A DNA stretch of 5,642 bases, taken from NCBI GenBank assembly GCA_937998635.1, contig CALLDA010000212.1:1-5642 (forward strand), read 5' to 3'. The notes below the pieces were generated by a model, which saw only the letters and a program-made list of their open reading frames with translations, was not told where the DNA came from and ran no database searches. Both the position numbers and the translations under genes were made by a program. The stretch is from an uncultured Pseudomonadales bacterium (GTDB lineage: Bacteria > Pseudomonadota > Gammaproteobacteria > Pseudomonadales > Porticoccaceae). Positions 1-5,641 of this stretch are shown here, piece by piece (position 1 is the stretch's first letter; the number at the start of each line of letters is the position of its first letter).

Positions 1-452
1 AGCAAGGCTGCCAGCGCACCGACATAAATCACATTCTTGAACAACTGACGCTGACGAGCCTCGGTATATTCCCGACGGCACATATCTGTGAGGGGAAGAC
101 CAATTAAATGCACGTCGTTTCTATGCAAGCGCAAATCCAGGGGCTTGGTATTGTCATAAATAAAATAACCGCCTGGGTTTAGATCGGCAATATCCTGGGC
201 CATACTTTGCGGGTTAACGGCTACGGCGATGTCAATACCGCCACGGCGGCCCAGATAGCCTTTCTCGCTAACCCGCACTTCAAACCAGGTCGGCAAACCC
301 TGAATGTTCGATGGGAAGATGTTTTTCGGGGCCGAGGGAATACCCATGCGAAAAATCGACTTGGCAAACATGGCGTTGGCACTGGCCGAGCCGGTGCCAT
401 TGACGTTGGCAAAACGAATAACAAATTCGTTGACTGCTGCTATTGTTTTCAT
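1..452 (-). CDS. korA: 2-oxoacid:acceptor oxidoreductase alpha subunit, KorA type (N-terminal part, cut by window edge)
   Basis: This is the first 150 codons of a gene that runs off the left edge of the window. The reading frame stays open from the ATG at 452 to base 1. The protein starts MKTIAAVNEFVIRFANVNGT and continues with GSASANAMFAKSIFRMGIP (residues 21-39), a KGYLGRRGGIDIAVAVNP stretch (64-81) and DLNPGGYFIYDN (90-101). This is the gamma (POR) domain that is fused to the front of the alpha chain in KorA-type enzymes. The family oxidises 2-oxoacids such as 2-oxoglutarate with CoA to acyl-CoA and CO2, passing two electrons to iron-sulfur clusters; thiamine diphosphate is held with the beta subunit (KorB), expected just beyond the window. 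The start lies 12 bp after the stop of the flavoprotein gene, with only a weak AGAG as ribosome site, so translational coupling is plausible. Substrate (2-oxoglutarate or another 2-oxoacid) cannot be read from this fragment. Confidence 0.85.
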   Translation of the reverse strand, partial: MKTIAAVNEFVIRFANVNGTGSASANAMFAKSIFRMGIPSAPKNIFPSNIQGLPTWFEVRVSEKGYLGRRGGIDIAVAVNPQSMAQDIADLNPGGYFIYDNTKPLDLRLHRNDVHLIGLPLTDMCRREYTEARQRQLFKNVIYVGALAAL

Positions 453-464
453 AGTTACGACGCT

Positions 465-2264
465 CTATATCTGAGAAGCTTTAGTCACCTGGTAGAGAAA
501 TTGTTGCATATCCCAGGCAGATGTCGGACAACGCTCAGCACATAGGCCACAGTGCAAACAAACATCCTCGTCCTTGGCCATAATTCGCCCGGTTGGTAAC
601 TTGTCGGAGACATAGATATCCTGATCCAGGTTCTTAGCCGGCATACGCAAGCTCTCACGCAACTCAGGCTCTTTAGCATTATCTACAAAGCTAATGCATT
701 CAGTTGGACAGATGTCGACACAGGCATCGCACTCTATACACAGAGCCTCAACAAACACTGTTTGCACATCACAGTTTAAACAACGCTGTGCCTCTTCAAA
801 ACCAGTTTCTTTGGAAAACCCTAACTCAACTTCCAGTTTTCGGTCGCCCAGGGCAGCAGTTTTATCGGCATGGGGTACTTGATAACGGATATCGCTGACC
901 ACCGAGCTATCGTAGCTCCACTCATGAATACCCATCTTTTGGCTAACCAGGGTAACCCCTGGAGCGGGCCGTTTTGTGAGTTTTTCACCCTGGCAAAACA
1001 GATCAATAGAAATGGCTGCCTGATGAGCCTGAGCGACCGCAGTAATAATGTTTTCTGGTCCAAAAGCAGCATCACCGCCAAAAAATACTTTAGGATTCGA
1101 CGACTGATAAGTGACTGAATCTAGCTCCGGCAACTCCCATTTATCAAATTCTATGTCGATGTCGCGCTCAATCCAGGGGAAAGCGTTTTCCTGGCCGATA
1201 GCCACCAGAACTTCGTCACAGGGGTAAAATGCCGGTTCTTCATCGGTAGAGATCAGTTTGCGACGTCCTTTCGCGTCGTACTCAGCCCGCACCCGATCAA
1301 AGCGCATACCCACCAGCTTGCCTTCTTCGATAACAAATTCGAGGGGCACGTGGTTATCAATTATGGGGATATCTTCGGAAGCGGCATCGTCCTTTTCCCA
1401 GGGCGATGCTTTCATATCAGCAAAAGGGCTGCGGACAATCACTTTCACTTCAGAACCACCGATACGACGTGCGGTGCGACAACAATCCATGGCGGTATTA
1501 CCACCGCCGAGAACGATAACTTTTTTACCGATACTGGAAATATGCTCGAAAGCAACGCTGCCTAGCCAGTCAATACCGATATGAATATTGTCTCCGCCTT
1601 CTTTTCGGCCTGGTAAATCTGGCAGGTCCCTGCCTTTGGGCGCACCGGAGCCAATAAAAACAGCATCATAATCTTTAGCCAAGAGCGCTTTTAAACTGTC
1701 GATCCTGGTGTTATAAAACGTCGCGATGTTTTTATTATCGGTGATATATTCCACCTCTTGATCCAGAACCTCTTCCGGCAATCGAAAAGAGGGAATCTGG
1801 CTGCGCATAAAGCCGCCGCCCTTGGCGTTTTCATCGTAAACGTGCATGTCATAACCCAGCGGCGCGAGATCACGGGCAACCGCCAGGGACGCAGGGCCGG
1901 CCCCCACCAGCGCAATTTTCTTGCCATTCTTCTTACCAGGTGTGGGCAAGAACTCGGTAATATCGTCTTTGTTATCAGCTGCGACACGCTTTAAACGACA
2001 TATTGCCACAGGCTCTTCTTCGACTCGGCCACGGCGACAGGCTGGCTCACAGGGTCGATCACAGGTACGACCCAGCACACCAGGGAAGACGTTAGATTCC
2101 CAGTTAACCATATAGGCTTCGGTATAACGCTCAGCGGCGATCAACCTAATATACTCGGGCACGGGCGTATGTGCGGGGCAAGCGTATTGGCAGTCAACTA
2201 CCTTGTGGAAGTATTCTGGGTCTGCAATGTTTGTCGGCTTCAACCTCAAACCTCCGGCGGTCAT
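465..2264 (-). CDS. FAD/NAD(P)-dependent iron-sulfur oxidoreductase (GltD-like), electron-transfer partner of KorAB
   Basis: This 599-residue cytoplasmic flavoprotein is related to the glutamate synthase small chain and to the N-terminal part of dihydropyrimidine dehydrogenase. In order it shows: an iron-sulfur domain (Cys25, 29, 68, 72, 76, with Cys89 nearby); an FAD-binding loop GAGPAS (121-126); a second dinucleotide loop GGGNTAMD (253-260) for NAD(P)H; the FAD-closing motif GGDAAFGPENI (396-406); an RCLNC pair (Cys495/498); and a C-terminal two-cluster ferredoxin domain, with CxxCxxCxxxCP at Cys509/512/515/519 and at Cys569/572/575/579. No glutamate synthase large-subunit gene is nearby; instead korA follows after 12 bp. 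The inferred role is to carry electrons between a 2-oxoacid oxidoreductase and NAD(P), as the third subunit does in Azoarcus KorABC. The ATG at 2264 has no ribosome site in front of it; a TTG at 2243 (codon 8) has GGAGG seven bases upstream and is a real alternative start. Annotation pipelines may call this protein glutamate synthase subunit beta. Confidence 0.9.
   Translation of the reverse strand: MTAGGLRLKPTNIADPEYFHKVVDCQYACPAHTPVPEYIRLIAAERYTEAYMVNWESNVFPGVLGRTCDRPCEPACRRGRVEEEPVAICRLKRVAADNKDDITEFLPTPGKKNGKKIALVGAGPASLAVARDLAPLGYDMHVYDENAKGGGFMRSQIPSFRLPEEVLDQEVEYITDNKNIATFYNTRIDSLKALLAKDYDAVFIGSGAPKGRDLPDLPGRKEGGDNIHIGIDWLGSVAFEHISSIGKKVIVLGGGNTAMDCCRTARRIGGSEVKVIVRSPFADMKASPWEKDDAASEDIPIIDNHVPLEFVIEEGKLVGMRFDRVRAEYDAKGRRKLISTDEEPAFYPCDEVLVAIGQENAFPWIERDIDIEFDKWELPELDSVTYQSSNPKVFFGGDAAFGPENIITAVAQAHQAAISIDLFCQGEKLTKRPAPGVTLVSQKMGIHEWSYDSSVVSDIRYQVPHADKTAALGDRKLEVELGFSKETGFEEAQRCLNCDVQTVFVEALCIECDACVDICPTECISFVDNAKEPELRESLRMPAKNLDQDIYVSDKLPTGRIMAKDEDVCLHCGLCAERCPTSAWDMQQFLYQVTKASQI
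2251..2255 (-). promoter_or_regulatory. Shine-Dalgarno-like GGAGG inside the flavoprotein N-terminus
   Basis: On the minus strand a perfect GGAGG occupies codons 4-5 of the flavoprotein frame and lies 7 bases before an in-frame TTG at 2243-2241. The bases just before the ATG at 2264 (AACGCAACG) have no purine-rich ribosome site. Either translation starts at the TTG, giving a protein that begins MKPTNIADPEYF and loses seven residues, or GGAGG is only coding sequence. Both proteins keep every cysteine and nucleotide-binding motif, so the sequence alone does not decide. Confidence 0.45.
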
Positions 2265-2265
2265 C

Positions 2266-2296
2266 GTTGCGTTAATTAAATAGTTGCGTTAATTAA
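2266..2296 (-). repeat. 14-bp tandem direct repeat touching the flavoprotein start
   Basis: TTAATTAACGCAAC on the minus strand occurs twice without mismatch, at 2296-2283 and 2279-2266, separated by TAT (17-bp period). The inner copy ends one base before the ATG at 2264. Each copy begins with the 8-bp palindrome TTAATTAA. The placement inside the presumed 5' leader suggests either an operator or leader element, or a recent small duplication. No known regulator motif was recognised. Confidence 0.8.
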
Positions 2297-2356
2297 TTGG
2301 AGTGGAGGGTCTTTCTCAGCAAGGTTTATACCCTTCTAAATTGACCCGCACACTTC

Positions 2357-2391
2357 TATCAAATGATAAAAGGCGCGCCTTTATATCAAAT
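2357..2391. repeat. Perfect palindrome AAAGGCGCGCCTTT flanked by 8-bp direct repeats
   Basis: AAAGGCGCGCCTTT at 2369-2382 is a perfect 14-bp palindrome; allowing one bulged base it extends outward through GATA / TATC. TATCAAAT occurs on both sides at 2357-2364 and 2384-2391 (27-bp period). It lies about 105 bp before the flavoprotein start and about 165 bp after the acyl-CoA synthetase stop. On the minus strand the palindrome is followed by only TTTT, so it could act as a weak intrinsic terminator for the synthetase gene, but a binding site for a dimeric regulator fits the perfect symmetry at least as well. Confidence 0.6.
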
Positions 2392-2439
2392 CCTGCGGCC
2401 AAAAGGCACCAATTACTCATAGGATAGTGAAATACTACT

Positions 2440-2470
2440 TATGCCAAAATTTAATAGAGATATGCCAAAA
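2440..2470 (-). repeat. 10-bp direct repeat at 21-bp period (TTTTGGCATA)
   Basis: TTTTGGCATA on the minus strand occurs exactly at 2470-2461 and again at 2449-2440. The 21-bp period is two turns of the DNA helix, so both copies face the same side, as is typical for tandem regulator sites. A shorter relative, TTTTGGC, lies at 2404-2398. The element is between the acyl-CoA synthetase gene and the flavoprotein gene and would be upstream of the latter. TTGGCA also resembles a -35 hexamer, but no convincing -10 follows at the right spacing. Confidence 0.6.
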
Positions 2471-2548
2471 CTTACTGACGGGTAAGCAAGCAGGTGCAAT
2501 GCTACGTAATCACACCGATATAATCAATCCTAACGGGAATGGTTCTCA

Positions 2549-4444
2549 TTATACCGAAGGGTAGCCTAACCCCCGCAAGACCTCGATAATTTCATCCAGA
2601 ATAGCGGGATCATCAATGGTCGCTGGCATTTTCCAGTCCTCGCCATCGGCGATCTTGCGCATGGTGGCGCGCAGTATTTTTCCGGATCGGGTTTTGGGCA
2701 GGCGAATCACCGCATCACACATCCTGAAGGCTGCCACTGGACCGATTTTCTCGCGTACCAGTTGGATCGTTTCCAGGCAAATCTCTTTCGTCGACCGCGT
2801 GACACCGTCATTGAGCACAATAAGTCCCAGCGGCACCTGGCCTTTCATGGCATCAGCGACTCCCACCACGGCGCATTCAGCCACATCAGGATGAGCGGCC
2901 AGAACCTCTTCCATAGCCCCCGTGGACAGGCGGTGACCGGCTACGTTAATCACGTCATCGGTTCGAGCCATGACGAATACATAGCCATTTTCGTCGATAA
3001 AGCCGGCATCTCCGGTTTCGTAGTAGCCGGGGAAGTTTTCAAAATAGGACGACACAAAGCGTTGATCATTGCCCCACAGGGTCGTAAACGAACCTGGTGG
3101 CAAGGGATGTTTGATGGCCAGTACGCCTATCTCACCGGCCGCCACTTCTGCGCTATTTTCATCGAGCACACGAATATCGAAACCTGGCACGGGTTTAGTG
3201 GGCGAGCCAGGCACAACTGGCAATAGCTCCAGCCCCAGACAATTGGCGCAGGCGGGCCAGCCCAGTTCGGTTTGCCACCAATGGTCGATCACTGGAATAC
3301 CCAGTTTATCCATCGCCCAGTCGAGGGTATCGGGGTCACAGCGTTCACCGGCCAAAAACAGCGCCTTAAATCCGGACAAATCGTATTTTTTAATATATTC
3401 GCCTTTGGGATCTTCTTTTTTAATGGCACGAAACGCAGTGGGTGCGGTAAAAAATACTTTTACGCCGTACTCCTCAATGATTCGCCAATAGGTGCCGGGA
3501 TCTGGAGTACCCACCGGCTTGCCCTCAAACAAAACCGAGGTACTGCCATTAAACAGCGGGCCGTAGACAATGTAGGAGTGCCCCACCACCCAACCGACGT
3601 CCGAAGCCGCCCAGAACACGTCACCGGGCGCGACACCATAAACATTTTTCATACTCCAGTTCAGGGACACGATACTGCCGCCGATATCCCTGACCACACC
3701 TTTCGGCTCGCCAGTGGTCCCGGAGGTATATAAAACGTAGAGCGGATCGGTAGAGCGCAGTTCGGCACAGGGCACAGGCTCCGAGTTTTCCACCTCACTC
3801 CAGTCCAGATCACGTCCTGACAACAAGTCCGCGGGGGCCTGTTGACGCTGCAAAATAATGCAGCAAGTGGGCTTGTTAGTGGCCAGTTCTATGGCCTCAT
3901 CAAGCAGTGGTTTATAGGCCACCAAACGGCCTGGCTCTATACCGCAGGAGGCAGAAATTACCATGCTGGCTTTGACATCATCGATTCTGACCGCCAGCTC
4001 ATTGGCCGCAAAACCACCGAAGACCACAGAATGCACTGCGCCGATCCGCGCGCAGGCGAGCATGGCGATAGCCGCTTCGGGCACCATCGGCATATAAATA
4101 ATCACCCGGTCACCCTTCGCGATACCCTGGGCAACCAAAGCACCGGCAAAGCGCGATACGCGATCAAGCAAAGCGCGATAGGTAAAGCTAGCTTTGGTAT
4201 TAGTGACCGGGCTGTCGTAGATCAGCGCTAACTGCTCACCACGACCGCTGTCGACATGACGATCAAGGGCGTTGTAGCAGGCATTGGTGGTGCCATCTGG
4301 GAACCACTTTATAAACGGTAAATTAACGTCATCGAGGATCGTTTTCGGCGCTTCAAACCAGCCCACATCTTTTGCGGCATCACCCCAAAATTTCTGAGGG
4401 TCTTGACGGGAAGCCTCGTAAGCCTGGTTATATTCGCCGGTCAT
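2549..4444 (-). CDS. prpE: Propionyl/acetyl-CoA synthetase (PrpE/ACSS family, AMP-forming)
   Basis: This is a complete 631-residue AMP-forming acyl-CoA ligase, the usual length for Acs/PrpE proteins. It activates a short-chain acid (propionate or acetate) with ATP to an acyl-adenylate and then transfers the acyl group to CoA. Visible motifs are an N-terminal cap domain (about 5-60, with KFWGDAA), the phosphate-binding loop YTSGTTGEPKGV (239-250), DHWWQTE (387-393) with the tryptophans that shape the acyl pocket, YYETGD (474-479), the hinge region ARTDDVINVAGHRLS (493-507), and PKTRSGKILR (583-592) with Lys589, the lysine that is catalytic in this family and a known acetylation target. The stretches GGFAANELAVRIDD and VVRDIGGS resemble the PrpE/ACSS3 branch more than classical Acs, so propionate is my first guess, but substrate is inference. 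AGGAG six bases before the ATG supports the start. A promoter-like sequence sits just upstream, and the gene is probably transcribed alone. Confidence 0.92.
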   Translation of the reverse strand: MTGEYNQAYEASRQDPQKFWGDAAKDVGWFEAPKTILDDVNLPFIKWFPDGTTNACYNALDRHVDSGRGEQLALIYDSPVTNTKASFTYRALLDRVSRFAGALVAQGIAKGDRVIIYMPMVPEAAIAMLACARIGAVHSVVFGGFAANELAVRIDDVKASMVISASCGIEPGRLVAYKPLLDEAIELATNKPTCCIILQRQQAPADLLSGRDLDWSEVENSEPVPCAELRSTDPLYVLYTSGTTGEPKGVVRDIGGSIVSLNWSMKNVYGVAPGDVFWAASDVGWVVGHSYIVYGPLFNGSTSVLFEGKPVGTPDPGTYWRIIEEYGVKVFFTAPTAFRAIKKEDPKGEYIKKYDLSGFKALFLAGERCDPDTLDWAMDKLGIPVIDHWWQTELGWPACANCLGLELLPVVPGSPTKPVPGFDIRVLDENSAEVAAGEIGVLAIKHPLPPGSFTTLWGNDQRFVSSYFENFPGYYETGDAGFIDENGYVFVMARTDDVINVAGHRLSTGAMEEVLAAHPDVAECAVVGVADAMKGQVPLGLIVLNDGVTRSTKEICLETIQLVREKIGPVAAFRMCDAVIRLPKTRSGKILRATMRKIADGEDWKMPATIDDPAILDEIIEVLRGLGYPSV

Positions 4445-4450
4445 GGTTAA

Positions 4451-4455
4451 CTCCT
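4451..4455 (-). promoter_or_regulatory. Ribosome binding site of the acyl-CoA synthetase gene
   Basis: AGGAG on the minus strand lies 6 bases before the ATG at 4444. It is the clearest Shine-Dalgarno sequence at any gene start in the window and fixes the start of the synthetase. Confidence 0.75.
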
Positions 4456-4485
4456 GGTACTTTTAGGTGAAAATTCTCGGCGGCT

Positions 4486-4514
4486 ATTAAACTATGCCCC
4501 AAGAGCTACTTCAA
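4486..4514 (-). promoter_or_regulatory. Candidate sigma70 promoter for the acyl-CoA synthetase gene
   Basis: On the minus strand TTGAAG (4514-4509, four of six bases match the -35 consensus) is followed after exactly 17 bases by TTTAAT (4491-4486, five of six match the -10 consensus). Transcription would start near 4479, giving a leader of roughly 35 bases that contains the AGGAG ribosome site. The call is from sequence match only. Confidence 0.45.
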
Positions 4515-4529
4515 TGTAGTGCAATGACT

Positions 4530-4559
4530 GCCTGCGCAGGCCGCTTGTCCTGAACAAGC
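4530..4559. repeat. Two adjacent inverted repeats between channel and synthetase genes
   Basis: GCCTGCGCAGGC at 4530-4541 is a perfect 12-bp palindrome. One base further, GCTTGT and ACAAGC (4543-4548 and 4554-4559) form a 6-bp stem with a five-base loop. On the minus strand neither is followed by a run of T, so they are not a standard intrinsic terminator for the channel gene. The palindrome begins about 16 bp upstream of the candidate -35 of the synthetase promoter, where an activator or repressor could bind. Confidence 0.55.
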
Positions 4560-4604
4560 AAACCAATCAAGCTCGAACAATAAACTACGAACAACAATCT
4601 CTCA

Positions 4605-5480
4605 TTACTCCACATCGGGCAAACCACCGGCACCACAATATTTGCAAAAAACAGCGTCGGTTTCATGGCCTGCTCGTCCGCAGTTATTACAAAGTTTCTT
4701 TGATCGAACCCGCCCAAGCTCGGAAGCCATCTCTGCAGTAACAATCCCCGTGGGAATAGCGATGATGGAATAACCCGTGAGCATGGCTAATATCGAAATA
4801 AACTGGCCAGCGATAGTTTGTGGTGTTATATCTCCATAACCCACCGTAGTAATGGTCACGATTGTCCAGTAAATACTCTTCGGAATACTACTAAAACCGT
4901 GCGCCGGTCCCTCAATCACAAACATCAAAGATCCAAAAATAAAGCTGAGCACAATGACGGTAAAAAAGAAGATTAAGATTTTTCGACGGCCCATGTATAA
5001 AGCACGCATAAGCAGGTTGGCCTCACTCATATAGCGAACCAGCTTGAGCACCCGGAATACGCGTAGCACCCTGATCATACGAATAATCAGCAGATAATTA
5101 GCGCCTACTATCACCAGGGCAAGGTAGGAGGGAATAATAGAGATCAGATCAATCAAACCAAAAAAACTGAATATATATTTTAAGGGTCGATCCGATATAT
5201 AAATCCTTAGAAAATATTCTATGGTAAACAACAGGGTAAAAAACCATTCAAGGTAAAAAAACCAGTCACCATAGTCTTGGTGTAATTGCTCAACAGAATC
5301 CAGCACTACCGCCGTTACGCTGATCAGAATGGAATAAATCAGCACCATATCAAACAGCTTACCGGCGGGCGTATCAGTGCCGAAGATAATGGTACTCAAG
5401 GTCTGTTTAATGTTATTCACTTGCCTGGCCATATTTGTGCTTATCCATCTTTGTGAATTTCCATCTTTGTGAACTCCCAT
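4605..5480 (-). CDS. Voltage-gated potassium channel (Kv type, six transmembrane helices) with C-terminal zinc ribbon
   Basis: This 291-residue inner-membrane protein belongs to the ion_trans/Kv family and forms tetrameric K+ channels. Predicted helices are S1 about 42-61, S2 73-93, S3 101-122, S4 128-150, S5 165-188 and S6 224-248. S4 has a basic residue at every third position (Arg134, 137, 140, 143, Lys146, Arg149), the signature of a voltage sensor. The pore helix (200-211) leads into the selectivity filter TVGYGD (212-217), diagnostic for potassium. After S6 (AIPTGIVTAE) a short cytoplasmic tail has CNNC (264-267) and CKYC (279-282), a four-cysteine zinc ribbon; there is no cyclic-nucleotide or RCK domain. 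The ATG at 5480 gives the longest frame but has no good ribosome site. The ATG at 5432 (codon 17) lies in the same frame and leaves a tail MARQVNNIKQTLSTIIFG typical of the family; I favour it slightly. Both starts sit in a tandem repeat, described separately. No operon partner is evident. Confidence 0.9.
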   Translation of the reverse strand: MGVHKDGNSQRWISTNMARQVNNIKQTLSTIIFGTDTPAGKLFDMVLIYSILISVTAVVLDSVEQLHQDYGDWFFYLEWFFTLLFTIEYFLRIYISDRPLKYIFSFFGLIDLISIIPSYLALVIVGANYLLIIRMIRVLRVFRVLKLVRYMSEANLLMRALYMGRRKILIFFFTVIVLSFIFGSLMFVIEGPAHGFSSIPKSIYWTIVTITTVGYGDITPQTIAGQFISILAMLTGYSIIAIPTGIVTAEMASELGRVRSKKLCNNCGRAGHETDAVFCKYCGAGGLPDVE

Positions 5481-5491
5481 CTCGGTAGACT
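5428..5491 (-). repeat. 16-bp tandem repeat (four units) spanning the channel start region
   Basis: Four consecutive 16-bp units occupy 5491-5476, 5475-5460, 5459-5444 and 5443-5428. The two middle units share a perfect 14-bp core TTCACAAAGATGGA. The last unit (5443-5428) matches that core at 10 of 14 positions, and the first is more diverged; a further weak match lies at 5505-5492. Each of the four units contains ATGG, so there are ATG codons every 16 bases, beginning at 5480, 5464, 5448 and 5432. Because 16 is not a multiple of three, only the first and fourth are in the channel frame. Confidence 0.8.
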
Positions 5492-5553
5492 GCGATCTTT
5501 GACGACGATCAATGGACGCCTTTAATAAGCGACAAAACAGTGCTTAGCCGCAA

Positions 5554-5581
5554 GTATACCTGTCAGCACCGGAGGTTATAC
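5554..5581. repeat. Imperfect hairpin upstream of the channel gene
   Basis: GTATACCT at 5554-5561 can pair with AGGTTATAC at 5573-5581 as an 8-bp stem with one bulged base and an 11-base loop. There is no T-run after it on either strand. If a minus-strand gene ends at 5582, this hairpin starts directly after its stop codon and could protect the transcript end or act as a weak terminator. Its arm also contains TATACT on the minus strand, a -10-like hexamer without a matching -35. Confidence 0.35.
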
Positions 5582-5641
5582 TCAAGCCTCGCCCACACCA
5601 ACAAACAACTTTGATGCCAACGCCTTTAAAACGCTCACTGA
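5582..5641 (-). CDS. Possible C-terminal end of an upstream gene (fragment)
   Basis: Reading the minus strand from the right edge, one frame gives 19 codons ending SVLKALASKLFVGVGEA and then TGA at 5584-5582. The composition looks like an ordinary protein C-terminus and the strand matches all other genes here, but the stretch is far too short to identify a family. A second minus-strand frame is also open across this stretch, and a plus-strand ATG at 5613 (MPTPLKRSL) could instead be a divergent gene start, though it lacks a ribosome site. Confidence 0.25.
   Translation of the reverse strand, partial: SVSVLKALASKLFVGVGEA

Noticed and set aside
207..545. Plus-strand frame of 112 codons across the korA start
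   Set aside because: It is antisense to the gamma domain and the flavoprotein C-terminus, both of which are clearly coding on the minus strand.
2440..2470. Sigma54 promoter suggested by TTGGCA
   Set aside because: No GC element occurs at the required spacing after the GG of either copy.
2471..2486. CTTAC/GTAAG hairpin followed by TTTT on the minus strand as terminator of the synthetase gene
   Set aside because: The stem has only five pairs and is AT-rich, too weak for an intrinsic terminator; the TTTT belongs to the TTTTGGCATA repeat.
2762..3733. Plus-strand open frames of up to 154 codons across the synthetase gene
   Set aside because: They lie wholly opposite conserved catalytic motifs of the synthetase, have no recognisable domains and no ribosome sites.
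4511..4744. Minus-strand 77-codon frame overlapping the channel end
   Set aside because: Its first part is the channel's S6 and zinc-ribbon region read out of frame; it has no independent support.
5444..5473. CRP-like sites from the repeated TTTGTGAA
   Set aside because: The half-sites are direct, not inverted, and no TCACA partner is found at the proper spacing; tandem duplication explains the pattern.
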